Source of the DNA: Trileptium ribeirensis
Lineage: Eukaryota > Nematoda > Enoplea > Enoplida > Thoracostomopsidae
NCBI GenBank assembly: GCA_030248225.1
Contig: JASANE010003768.1
Location: forward strand, 1-64,000
DNA: 64,000 bases
Direction of reading: 5' to 3'
Shown here: positions 1-10,964 of the stretch, piece after piece
Layout of the letters: each line of letters begins with the position of its first letter
How positions within the stretch are numbered: the stretch's first letter is position 1
Notes under the pieces: generated by a model
The model's input: the letters and a program-made list of their open reading frames with translations, nothing else
Told to the model about the DNA's origin: nothing
Databases searched by the model: none
Translations under genes and position numbers: made by a program

Positions 1-2164
1 CTCTACTTCGTTCAGTTACGTATTGCTGATGGACGAGTGAACATATCCTTGGTGTTGTTGTTGTTGTTGGATTTTTAGCTCCACCGCGATTATCATACGT
101 TCCGAACTCGACTGATGAGCGATTAATTTCAACAATATTGTTCCATCTTAAATCCAACGTTGTTAACACCGGAAGCCGAGCCACAACACCATTTCCAATA
201 GTAACGATTTGATTATGGCTAAAATTTGCCACCGATAAAGTTGGCGGTAGGATTTCTGGCGACAGTGTTGAAATTAAATTGTACGACAAACTCAGACGCT
301 CGATTGAAACATTCCACGATAGAAAATTAGTAACTCGTCGAATTGAATTATTAGTTGCATCGAGTATTTTTAGACTTATCGGAATCATTGAATAGTCAAG
401 ACGGTGAAGACGATTGTTCGAAACGTTTAGAGCTGCAAAAGCTGGTAAATTGCTTAGAAAACCCTTAATCGATTCCAATCGATTATTTTCAAGAGATAGC
501 TTTTGTAAGCTATTTGTTTTATAGAAACAATTTGGATCCATTGTTGTAATTGCGTTAAATGATAGGTCGAGTTCTGATAGTTTCGGAATGTTTTCGAGAA
601 AATAGCGATCAATTTGAGCGAGCTGATTGTGGCTAAGACTAAGCGAAGCAAGATTCGGTAGACGATCAAATAGAAATTTATATGTGTCTTCGATACGGTT
701 AGACGATAGATCTAAATTTTCGAGGAAATAAAGGACTGTAAGTGCGGTCGGGATTGTTGTAAACCGGTTCATGCTAAGATCTAACGAGGTAATTCGTGGC
801 ATTCCTGAGAAAAAATCATCAGCTAATCCGTCGAGCGCGTTATGTGACAGCCGTAGATCCTGAACTGATTTTAGTCGAAAGAAACTATCGTGATCTAAGC
901 GGGATAGTTGATTTCGACTTAGATCGATTACCTCCAGGCGTTCCAAGTCTCGTATGGCATAGCGATGAAGTTTGTTCAAATGGTTTCTCGACAGATCCAA
1001 ATGCGATAAGACGGTGCAATTTTTAAATTGTTCCGGTTCAATTGTGGTTAATGAATTATTACTTAAATCCAATGCTTGCAGCGAAGGCATGCGCAGCGCA
1101 ATCCCGTCTAGAGTTGAAATTTGGTTTGAGCTAAGATTGAGTCGCAGCATAGATTGTGAGCTATGTATTCCTCTTGGAAAATCAGACAAACGATTTGCCG
1201 AAACGTCTAAGATTTTTAGTCGACCTAATGTATTTTGAATGTTTTCGCCGAAACTAGATAATTGATTATTTGCTAACGAAAGTCTTCGAAGATTTCTAAG
1301 GCCATGTAGCGCACCTTTGTGAATCGCTGAGATATTATTTGACTCAAGTTTTAAAATATGAAGATGTTTTAGTGCTCGAAAGCTTCCCTGTTGAGGGATA
1401 AGGCTTATACGATTTTTGCTTAGATCCAACATGACCAATTGAAGAGAATTACATTGGACGAATCCGGCTTCGTCCAGCGTCGACAACGCATTATCAGATA
1501 AATTTAACCATTTAAGTTCATCGAGAGAGCACAGTTCGTCGTTTTCTGGCATCGAGCGAAGACCGTTCGACGGTAAATTGAGCTTTTCCAACCGTTTACA
1601 CCCGTTTAAAAACCCTGGATCCAGACGGAGTCCAAAATTTGAAGTTGTCATTGTTTCTGGTGCAGCAGTGTCATAGCCCCATGCTTGTCGAAAACGGGTA
1701 TTCGTTTCAAAGCTGAACGTTCGTAAATGAGATAAACCATTGAGTTGATCAGCTACCAAACGATTTCCCGTGGGACGACAATTTTTGATCGACAAATGTC
1801 TAAGTGAACCCAACGATGCAAATACTGATCCAGGCATCACACTTACAACACCTGAATTTGTACATTCGATGGACAAACTGACAGTTCGTTGAGTTGGGAA
1901 GTGATGGAAAGCTTCTGGACCGGATATTTTTGGCCATAAACACGTTATTCGGAGTTGGTTTCGTTGAGTTGGTGAGCAAATACATTTGTCCGGACACGAT
2001 AGCTGTACCAACTGCGATCGAGCACTGTCCAGCGTGTTGCTGCTATCATGATTCGAAGCGGCAATATTTTGACAATTGAAAGACACAACTACGATGATCA
2101 ACAGCAATATGGCTAACATTTTGGAATGACATAATCTTACATCGGTTGTCATAGCTGAAGTCAT
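1..2164 (-). CDS. Long Toll receptor (Toll-6/7/8/18w type), N-terminal part, cut by window edge
   Basis: Reading the minus strand from the ATG at 2164, the frame stays open for about 721 codons to the window edge, so this is a partial gene whose transmembrane and TIR parts lie outside. A hydrophobic signal segment follows Met16 (LAILLLIIVVVSF); Met1 or Met5 could also be the start. A cysteine cluster CPDKCIC lies at about residues 57-63. About twenty leucine-rich repeats follow, for example LDLSRNHLNKL and LSLENNRLESI. The late segment LDYSMIPISLKILDATNNS resembles the equivalent stretch of Drosophila Toll-6/7/8/18w proteins, and the frame leaves the window just before the expected CDC cysteine block. 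Known family role: cell-surface receptors for Spatzle-type ligands or other partners in development and immunity. The exon is very long and intronless, as in this clade. Subfamily assignment within the long Tolls is inference. Confidence 0.9.
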   Translation of the reverse strand, partial: MTSAMTTDVRLCHSKMLAILLLIIVVVSFNCQNIAASNHDSSNTLDSARSQLVQLSCPDKCICSPTQRNQLRITCLWPKISGPEAFHHFPTQRTVSLSIECTNSGVVSVMPGSVFASLGSLRHLSIKNCRPTGNRLVADQLNGLSHLRTFSFETNTRFRQAWGYDTAAPETMTTSNFGLRLDPGFLNGCKRLEKLNLPSNGLRSMPENDELCSLDELKWLNLSDNALSTLDEAGFVQCNSLQLVMLDLSKNRISLIPQQGSFRALKHLHILKLESNNISAIHKGALHGLRNLRRLSLANNQLSSFGENIQNTLGRLKILDVSANRLSDFPRGIHSSQSMLRLNLSSNQISTLDGIALRMPSLQALDLSNNSLTTIEPEQFKNCTVLSHLDLSRNHLNKLHRYAIRDLERLEVIDLSRNQLSRLDHDSFFRLKSVQDLRLSHNALDGLADDFFSGMPRITSLDLSMNRFTTIPTALTVLYFLENLDLSSNRIEDTYKFLFDRLPNLASLSLSHNQLAQIDRYFLENIPKLSELDLSFNAITTMDPNCFYKTNSLQKLSLENNRLESIKGFLSNLPAFAALNVSNNRLHRLDYSMIPISLKILDATNNSIRRVTNFLSWNVSIERLSLSYNLISTLSPEILPPTLSVANFSHNQIVTIGNGVVARLPVLTTLDLRWNNIVEINRSSVEFGTYDNRGGAKNPTTTTTPRICSLVHQQYVTERSR

Positions 2165-2310
2165 GTTGTTGTTGTTGTTGTTCGAACGGGAACGACTTTG
2201 ATGGATGTGGTGGGAACGTTAACGTGGGACGGCTGAAGTGTGCCAAAAATTGAGTTGAGAAAGCAGTATATAGCTGAACACCGCGATCGAAGCGTATATA
2301 CAATCGTTGA
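2165..2310 (-). promoter_or_regulatory. Possible 5' UTR and core promoter of the Toll gene
   Basis: Directly before the ATG is a (CAA)5 run. Two TATATA hexamers occur on the minus strand at 2266-2271 and 2295-2300, about 100 and 130 bases upstream of the start. These would suit a TATA element with a short leader, but AT-rich DNA yields such hexamers by chance and a 5' intron cannot be excluded. Confidence 0.2.
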
Positions 2311-2576
2311 CTGGCAAATCACAGAACGCTGAGGTTGTTGGTTAAGCAGAACGCTTATTCAGGAAATCACGACATCATATCCTGAAATATAAATAATAAT
2401 TAATATAGACATGAGTTAAAATTGTTAGGAAACGGCATATGAATAAATATACAATGCAATGTGGTCAAAGCCAATGCGCTTATAGTAAAAAGCTATTATG
2501 ATGAATGTGAAATGTTCGTTTGATCTATTAGTATTGAAAACTGGAATTGTCTAAACTAAAATAAAGGTCAGTATAG

Positions 2577-3168
2577 ATACTAAAAATGTCTTGACAGTGA
2601 ATTTTTAGATACGTCCCAAAGCGGTTTTGCTATAAGTGCACTCTACTGTACTCATAAAATGAGATGATTATGTTTGCACTTTCTTCTAAAAGCACGGAAC
2701 AATATGACAAAAGACTTTTAAAAATACTAAAAATGTCTTGACAGTGAATTTTTAGATACGTCCCAAAGCGGTTTTGCTATAAGTGCACTCTACTGTACTC
2801 ATAAAATGAGATGATTATGTTTGCACTTTCTTCTAAAAGCACGGAACAATATGACAAAAGACTTTTAAAAATACTAAAAATGTCTTGACAGTGAATTTTT
2901 AGATACGTCCCAAAGCGGTTTTGCTATAAGTGCACTCTACTGTACTCATAAAATGAGATGATTATGTTTGCACTTTCTTCTAAAAGCACGGAACAATATG
3001 ACAAAAGACTTTTAAAAATACTAAAAATGTCTTGACAGTGAATTTTTAGATACGTCCCAAAGCGGTTTTGCTATAAGTGCACTCTACTGTACTCATAAAA
3101 TGAGATGATTATGTTTGCACTTTCTTCTAAAAGCACGGAACAATATGACAAAAGACTTTTAAAAATAC
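2577..3168. repeat. Tandem array, four perfect copies of a 147-bp unit
   Basis: The unit beginning ATACTAAAAATGTCTTGACA starts at 2577, 2724, 2871 and 3018, and its first four bases recur at 3165, giving a constant period of 147 bp. By eye the four copies are identical, so the array is young or is being homogenised. It has no sustained reading frame. The upstream segment 2400-2576 shows nothing recognisable. Confidence 0.95.
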
Positions 3169-3477
3169 ATTCAATCGTCCGGAATAATTATAACCAAAGT
3201 GTGTGCAGTGTGGGTGTACTTTTGACTGAAATCAGTATCGATTCCATGAGAAACACCACAGTCGCCTACGTACATTCATAGTTGATATCCGACTCGGGGC
3301 GTAGCCCAGGGGGGCGCCACTGCGTGTACCCTCCATGGAAGCACATAGATTAGCAAACATATGTATGCCTGGTGTTGTTAAGCTGTAGGCCAATTAGCAA
3401 TCCCCATGCAGAAATTTCTGGCTGCCCCGTGGTCCGACTACGCAAGAACGCTTGAAAACACAGTGAGCAGTGGTGAT

Positions 3478-4525
3478 CTATCAAGCCAAGCGGGTGTTTT
3501 CCGTTATACTCCCAGGACCGAAAATCGTCAATTTCGATGATACAGCGATAATTTTGGTGCCATTCGACTCAGTTCGGCCAGGCAGTTCAGAAAATATCCA
3601 TTTCGACTATATTTATGACAAAAGATTTTTAGCCGATTTTAGGGTATTATATACCAATGTTCTTTGGTAAATGTCGGAAAATAAAATTCTCGATAAATGT
3701 ATAATTTTATATATCATTCGAACCACATTGACGAACTAAGCCGAGCGGTGTAAAAATCTACTTAATCGGTTCATGGGGTAACGACATAAGCTTAGTTTTA
3801 GATGAAGGTTTAGCCCATACATGCTGAGAGGGGAGACACAGTGGGTTATCCTCACTGAGGCCGAATCGCCTTCGAGGCGCTGCCAATCTCATCCCACTGG
3901 GGGCTATGTAGCACCTCTACCCTCTGATGCGCACTGACAACCCCACGGACAATTTTGGCAAAACAGGCAAACCTGGCCAAAAATGAGCAAAAATTGGCAA
4001 ACGTAAGGGCAAAATTCGTAAAATGAGTGTCGAAAATTTTTGAAAATTTGAGTTCTACAAAATTTCAAAAATTTTATTTCTTCCCCACCTCCTCCCGCCC
4101 CGCCGACCGCCTGATCTTCTTTGGCGACAACCTAGCCCCTCAACGCACCTGCTACCCAACCTGGCACTTCGGGACTCGCCCATGTATGGCTTAGCCTAAG
4201 TCGTTAACCCATAAACCCTATACAGCTAACTATGCAAAATTCGACTAAGCTCGTCAATGCGATTCGAATGATAGTAAAATTATACATTTATCAAGCAATT
4301 TTATATCAAAAATTTTAGACACCAAAGGTACTGGTAGTAGTAATTTGTCTGGAATAGTTAATTATTGATAACAAAAAAATTAAAAAATGTCATAACTATG
4401 GTAGAAATAGATAATTTCTGAACCGCCTCGTAGAACTGAGTCGAACGGTATCAAATCTATCACGACATCTTCAAAGTTAACGATTTTCGGGCTGGGAGTA
4501 TAACTGAAAAGACCCTGTCAAGCTC
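3478..4525. repeat. Fold-back element with ~330-bp inverted arms
   Basis: The left arm (about 3478-3830) and right arm (about 4180-4525) are inverted copies. Matching landmarks are TTATACTCCCAGGACCG near 3504 against its reverse complement near 4495, TTCGACTCAGTTC near 3564 against 4435, and CATTCGAACCACATTGACGA near 3716 against the inverted form near 4250. The 350-bp centre holds an A-rich tract and a GC-rich tract. No transposase is present, so it is non-autonomous. A solo arm occurs near 21.2 kb. Confidence 0.8.
3945..4075. repeat. A-rich dispersed tract inside the fold-back centre
   Basis: Runs of the kind GGCAAAA, GAGCAAAAATTGGCAAA and GAAAATTTTTGAAAATTT form a loosely repetitive tract. 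Similar tracts occur at 31215-31320, 47345-47440 and 47985-48120, typically with a gcgaaa-tttt start and a gcaaaatt-gg-aaa core. It is probably the body of a short interspersed element, but orientation and boundaries are unclear. Confidence 0.35.
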
Positions 4526-4797
4526 ATTACCTAAATTTAAGTTGTTCAAAGTCTGATTATCGAAATGCCAAATTACAAACATTAGCTCCAGAGTGTAGAA
4601 CACAACTAGAAATCTTTATAAACAACGGTTGTTTGCCATCGTTTGGTATATACAGGCGAATCCCAGGGTTCCCTACATATACTGCAACCCTCAAGCACAC
4701 GGGCTACACATATTTTAGCTCACACGCACAAAACAGTTATTGCCACCAACTTGCCACCCCGAACAAGAGGCGGAATTGCTGAAAGTTTGGGCCCCTG

Positions 4798-4999
4798 GCA
4801 CCTTTAGGGGCCGGACGTTATAACGTTAGAAAAAAGAACGGCTTAGAGCGGGGGGTTCGGGGCCGGCAGCCCCCGACTTAGGCTTAGGCTTAGTGTATGT
4901 GTCATATAAGGACCTTAGCTTAGGCTAAGACTAAGGCTTAGGCTTAGTATATCGAAAACGGCATAGCATGCATTTCACTTCCGCCCCTAAAGGTTACAT
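4798..4999 (-). mobile_element. MITE, ~200 bp, founding copy of a small family
   Basis: The ends are inverted: CACCTTTAGGGGCCGG at the left and CCGCCCCTAAAGGTTAC at the right. The interior contains several TTAGGC-like words that belong to this element rather than to telomere. The reverse complement aligns along its whole length with 41223-41402, and shorter relatives lie near 21.55 and 26.1 kb. It has no coding capacity. Confidence 0.7.
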
Positions 5000-5039
5000 T
5001 GGCCAAAGTTTGGACCGATATTCCTACAAGGCTAACAAT

Positions 5040-6865
5040 AAAAACTACTGAGTATATATTGTAGTTCCTTTTATTTATCGCACCCTTTTACAAGCATTAT
5101 CCTGTGCGCGTACAGCTAAGTCGGATTCAACATATCGTTTGATGAAAGCACACAAACGTACAAATTCAGAAAATGTATGCAAATTGTGTTCGTATATCAC
5201 GGATACCCTGTATAGCTTTCAATAAACTGATACTACCGATCGATTACAAAATAATTGTGTGTTTGAATGCGAATTTTTGGCATATTCAGTCCGTGATTCG
5301 TGACAAGAACAACATTTGTGTAGGCACCCAAAATGAACTGTAGCATGAAAGCATTTATCCATTATCGAGGCGGAACAATATTCAAAAAGAAATACGCTAT
5401 ATGCTCGTACATCACGGGACCTCTGTTAACTTTCCATAAGCTAATTGAGCGGAGCGAAGCGAAGCGTTTTTATTTTCTGTCTGGGATTAAAAAGGACCGT
5501 CCGTTCGTTAGTTCGTTCGTTCGTTCGTTCGGTCTGACGGATCTCAAGAACCACTGAACCGATTTTAAAAAAGTTTTTTGTTTGAAAGCCTATCATGTCA
5601 GAGTGTGCACCTGATATTTTGGATTAAAAAATTTTGAGTGGTTAATTAGTAATTAGCTAATTAGTTAAGCTTATGCAGCTAAAATAGAGAATTTTGCAAT
5701 ATTTGTGTTATTTATTGAAATAGAATCGTTTCGATCAAACCATTATAGGGTTTTTGTGTCGAAGAATTCAAATATAATATTTTTACCAATGATAAAGCCC
5801 TATGCAATGTAGTTATTTGAAGAACATAAAATTGAGTACATTCGTAATGCCACAGCCCAGGCTCCGCTCAGAAATGTAGTTCCACTACCGACTAGTACTA
5901 CCGATCGACTAGATTCAAGAGACTAATACTACCGGCCGAGCACAATTTGTGGTGCTCCACCGGTACACCGTCCCGAGCTTACGATTAAGGGAGAATTTAT
6001 ATGATCCCCATCCACAGGCGGAAAAACGTGAAAAGATCCAAACAAATTTCATATTAACCTTTACTTCCTGAATTAATTTGCAGTTAGAGTATCGATGAAC
6101 AATTATTGGTCGCCACGAGGTATCGAACTCCGAAAGCTCGAGTGAAAGCCGCGTTTATTAACCGTAAGCTACCATTGGAACCACTAGATGAATTTCAAAC
6201 CTTTGATGAATTTCGATAAAGAGATGAATAATAAAGTGTACGCCAGTATTATGATGAATTTATAAAGTTAGTACCATTAGACCATTCAAACTTAATTTGT
6301 TGTGGAACAACGGTAAGAGCTAAAGGATTAAATACAAAATTTGCATAAAGGAAGCAATTTAAAACTAACCTGAAACCATTTTATTCGCCTGCTGAAGAGT
6401 ATATCTTGGTGGATGGCTGAAACCACGAATATTTCACCGTTGTCGACTGCAGTGAAACTGCTTCAAGTGATTAAAATAAGCGAAGATCAATAGATTGATA
6501 GATGACGGTACGTTTTAATTATAATTTTTACAGACAATTAAAAATAATTACCTTATTTATATACTAGTTATCAAGTGCATTATATGAGCACATATTGTAA
6601 AACGCTAATGCGCTAAAATATTTAAATAAAAATTTATATAATATTCCAGTATAATAGAATTAGAATACTGCAGTGATGTTTCTTTTATCTAAACAAATAT
6701 TCGTATTAGAGGTGAGACAAAAAGCCATTTTATCAAAGTCCGGTGGAGTTGGGCTTGGTTCTTTTGGAACCATGTCCGGACCAGACGCTTCCAATTGAAA
6801 CCTCGGATATCTATACTAAAAAGTTTGTGGCTCCCTGATATAGGAAAGAACATACAATGTTTAAA
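5040..6865. other. Non-coding stretch, nothing recognised except a short tetranucleotide run
   Basis: AT-rich sequence without a supported gene. The part around 5440-5640 (GAGCGAAGCGAAGCG, then a GTTC run, then a phrase reading CGGATCTCAAGAACCACTGA) has the look of a dispersed repeat end, but no second copy was found in this window. Confidence 0.4.
5503..5531. repeat. Tetranucleotide microsatellite (GTTC)n
   Basis: Seven near-perfect GTTC units, the second altered to GTTA. Confidence 0.85.
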
Positions 6866-6871
6866 GAAATA

Positions 6872-7375
6872 AGATGTTGCATGGAGACTGTTAGGTCAGC
6901 AATGTCATTTCATATGTATCGTAAGGATTTATATCTAACTCAGCAAACATTTCCAGGTAATACTTGATGACACAAAAATCATACCAAATGTCCCAAGTCC
7001 AAAATCTTTTCGTGGATGGAGTGATTTTTCCTGTGATATTTATTTTGCAAGCTTCTTATCTAAGGGTGTTCATGCTATGTATGTTCTGCCCAAATTGTAC
7101 CAAACAATCCCAAGCTATAAATTACAGCAACTCAACCGGCAAGGAAAATATGCGGTTTAGACAACATTATGGTTTCATGAAGGGTATCTATCATTATTAC
7201 AGGTAGTTTGGTGTAATGCCACGTGCCTTCAAAAAATTTTAACGCTTCATATTTAACCCTTACTAGGTTATAGACGATAACGTCTCAATATGAACTGATT
7301 TTGGCTCGAAATAAGAGATTTGGTAAACCCCTGCTTGCAAATAAAGGATACAGGTAAATAAATTCCCTTACATAT
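6872..7375 (+). repeat. Dispersed repeat family, copy A
   Basis: Both ends match the 26.4-27.56 kb region. AGATGTTGCATGGAGAC at 6872 corresponds to AGATGCTGCGCGGAGAC at 26403. The stretch from about 7200 (GGTTATAGACGATAACGTCT, then a CCCTGCTTGCAAA phrase) corresponds to 27400-27560. The middles differ because copy B carries LINE sequence. The two short ORFs here show no family resemblance. Confidence 0.65.
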
Positions 7376-10055
7376 GTATGCACGTGCAAAAACTATTGAT
7401 TTTATCGTATTCAACAAAACCCCAAAATTCTATAGAATGCATTGTAATGACCTACAAACATCTATATTCACAAAGTGGAACATTTTGGACCACATTTTTC
7501 CACATGAAGTCAACGTGTTTAAATGATGAAATAACTCTTATAACAAATCGGTCACCCCTAACAAGCAAAAACTTACTTTGTCAAAATGTTAATAATTCAT
7601 TATCCTGGACGCATTTTAAAAGTTTGGCCATATGCGCTGCTGTGGCGAAACGCAGAATAGTACAGTTTAGCTCCTGATGAGAAAAATTGTAGTTTCTATT
7701 TTTTTCAATCATGTGAGTCTGGCAAGAGTTATCGCCAACAATGTTTGGCTGATCGAAAATTGGCAAAATCAAAAAGTTTCCAACACGCGTCGGTTTGGTG
7801 AGAATTTCGATATGAAATCACGGAAGCAACTCAAATACAAAGCTGAGGATTTTCGCACAGCTGAGGTTGAAACTCAGACCCAGTACGAGGCAAACTGTCG
7901 AAACTACTAATCATTTCAACTTCCACGCCGTTCGTTATAAGTGTAATTTTAGCTATTTTAGAATTTCAGGTATCGTATTCCAGATTTTTATTTTCGAATG
8001 TACCATAAATAAATCGGACAGTTTTATGCATTTTTTAATATTGTTCGCACGATCAGTTTAGTGATTTAACAACGACGAACATCTTGGCCTACAGATGTTT
8101 TAAAATTAGATTTTGGAATTGGAACAATTAATAAAATAAAGTGTTCTTAAAATATGTGCGACATGTAAATTACATTATCACAGGATTCTACCTCTACCTA
8201 ATTTTAGCGAATATCATACAAAACCTTGATCAACAATTAATTCAGACTGATATTAAACTCGGCTACTCTTCACTGCAATAGCAGGAAAGATTTTGTCTAA
8301 AAATATCCTATTTCATCAAAAAATATTATTCTAAATATAAATTTCATACTATTCAAAAATATAAATATGCTCACAATTTAACACATAATATAAATTAAAA
8401 TATATATGCGTAATTGTACACATATATATTAATTATAATTTCATATATATAATATATTTATAAATTCTGAACACTTTGCAAGAGAAAACATTAAGGAAAT
8501 ATACATATACATATATATATATATTGGAAATATACACGTTTAATAAATTGATTCAACGATCATATCATTTCTTTCATAACCAAGAAGATTTAATCTTCGA
8601 CTGAGCACAAAAAGTACATAAGAGCAGAAGAGACAGTTCTACTAAAACATTATCAATCACATATGTCCATTTTTGGTGGTTGATGGTTATGCTCATCAAA
8701 CTCTCATCTGTACTAATACACAAAAGAAACTCAAAGTGTGAAAAATACTCATCCTCATCATCACAAAATTTTCATCATCAACATGATCGATCTTGTAGTC
8801 GCTTTCGTTGTTTAAAGCATTTTTTTGAATAAATATTTTCTGCACAAAAAATTAATACTACTACAATAAATTGATTGTAATTTATCATTTATATACTATC
8901 CCTCTGTGTGTCGCTCTCGCACTTTGAAAAAGCACGGTCAGGCGTGTAGCCAGAGCAGCTATGTTGCAAGGGGGGGGGGGCTGCGGGCATTTTAAGGGGC
9001 GCTTAAATTTGGCTATACAAGAGCAACAAAATGAATGTAACATTGTAAAGCTGGAACAGGGGGATGATCCCCATTGCGAGCCCTACGCTAGCTACGACGA
9101 TACTAAGTACGACATTTATTCGGTTGAAAAAAGCAATGAAAAAATACCTGATCAGTCTTGTTTAATATAGATTATATTATAAATACTCTTCAAAACTGCA
9201 ATTTTGCGTTTCTACCACTGCGCTATAATTACACTATACTATGTACAATTGCATATGCATGCATTTATATATTTCTATATATATCTTGCACTTAGTGCAA
9301 TATATAGAGAGTGATAGTTATATATAACATATATAGTACTTAATGCAAAATACTAGAAACTGCGAGCGATAATCTAGTAATATTAGCGTAGAAAAATAAT
9401 AATGCGAATGCTAAATTTTAATAAAATTTTATTGCCTATATATATTTTGTTTATAGAAGAAAAATAAATATATATGAGGTGATGAAGCTAATAGGCATAG
9501 CACTTAATTGAAATTAGGCATGTTAACATTCTGCCGGCTGGGCCAAGGTAAGCTGAATGGGGCGCTAGCAATGGGCGCCCAGGTTACCCAAGGCCAACCT
9601 CCTCCGGAAATTTCTTTCAAGGAGTATCGACGAAGCATCGAATAGCCTCCTATAAATCATATCTTGCAAGTAGTGTTAAGAGAAATAAACGATATATATG
9701 TATCGAAGCACTTATAAAAACACAAGTTAGGACATTTTATGTCGCAAAAGTTGCTAGAACAAATATACTTTGAATACTGTCAGGATCGCCTTTACGGCAA
9801 GACAGACCCCATTGCGACATTGAAGACACCTTGTCCGCGTCACCTATGAACCGGTGGATACTAGTACAGTTTTCTATGATGGTATCAATACTAGGGATCA
9901 TTGTGAAGTGTGAGGTTCCTTTTGTCCTCGTTGCTAACTTGGCGGAGACTAAGGAGAGTGAAAAGGGTATCCTAAATACTGACATAGGTAGTACCTAACA
10001 GAAGATTAAGTTATGTTTAATTCCAATTCAAGGATGAGACTAAAATTTTACTTCT
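7376..10055. other. Non-coding AT-rich stretch
   Basis: No supported gene. 8380-8525 is a long run of TATA-type simple sequence. A ten-base G run lies near 8969. Short ORFs here (for example 7378-7677 and 8961-9170) show neither domain motifs nor splice context. Confidence 0.4.
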
Positions 10056-10059
10056 TTCA

Positions 10060-10961
10060 GGCCGTGTTCACATAGTGTCCGATCGGAACCAATTTGGTTT
10101 GACATTGCTCCCGATCGAATTGCTTCTAGGTGACCAAATATTGCCTCAAAATATTAATTTTTACTTTTTTTGGCTTTATAATGCTAATAATTTAGTATAA
10201 CTTATCAAGGTATTGTTGTAGCGTTTAAGACATGTTACTTATTAACAAGTGCGGAAAAGCACTTAATAAACACTATTAAGCTATTTACTTAGTGTAAATT
10301 CGATTTAGCATAGAGCTTTAACCGTAAATTATGCTTAAAATTCAAAACATTTTTAAGTAAAAGTTATGCTGAAATCTTTTTTGCAAAATATTTGCTATGC
10401 CGAATCTATGCATATTGTTATAATGAATTATATATAATTATAAGTATATATAATAAATTATATAAATATACATATAAATATATAACATATATCACATTAA
10501 AATTATATTTTGACAGTTTTTGTGCTTAGCATTAGCAATAATCCATGGAGCGAAAACGCTGTGCCAAGGCTACTTTTCAAATTTAATCATAACATTACTA
10601 AATACAGTGTAGCGTTACTCTTGCTACAGTAACAAAAATAACATTATTACGCTTAAATGTTTGCTAACTTCTATTTAACTTGAATATTAAGTTCCAAATC
10701 ATGCTTAAAGTTTGCAGTAAGCATACTTATGCTACGAATTAAGCATAATTACACTAATTTTTATTAAGCATAAACCAATGCTAACCATATTAAGCATAAG
10801 CATTTTCTGTAACCGTGCATACTGCCTCTATTACTTTACACCGTGACCGTGCTGATAAAATTACGCGCTATCGAATCACAGAGAGCAATTTGACGAGGCC
10901 AGATACAATCCGCGATAAAACTGGATCGGGTCGCATTGGACACATTGTGTGAACACGAGCC
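10060..10961. mobile_element. ~0.9-kb element with ~30-bp terminal inverted repeats
   Basis: The left end GGCCGTGTTCACATAGTGTC (10060 on) is matched by the reverse complement of the right end, GGCTCGTGTTCACACAATG, terminating at 10961. There is no transposase. The interior is a hairpin-rich AT sequence, so it is probably a non-autonomous DNA transposon. A one-sided relative of the left end starts near 19148 (GGCCGTGTTCATATTATGTC). Confidence 0.6.
10165..10810. repeat. Degenerate hairpin array with GCATAA/TTATGC core
   Basis: The words TTATGCTTAAA, AAGCATAATTA, TTAAGCATAA and AATGCTAA recur in both orientations at roughly 20-30-bp spacing. Some form short stems, such as AAGTGC-GGAAAA-GCACTT near 10248. 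It lies inside the 10060-10961 TIR element. Confidence 0.5.
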
Positions 10962-10964
10962 AAA

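Noticed and set aside
2577..3168. CRISPR-like array
   Set aside because: The 147-bp units repeat without unique spacers, and the DNA is eukaryotic.
3470..3670. 66-codon ORF as a small gene
   Set aside because: It lies entirely in an arm of the fold-back element.
4870..4945. TTAGGC-like repeats as an interstitial telomere
   Set aside because: Only a few imperfect units in mixed orientation, and they align with the interior of the MITE copy at 41223.
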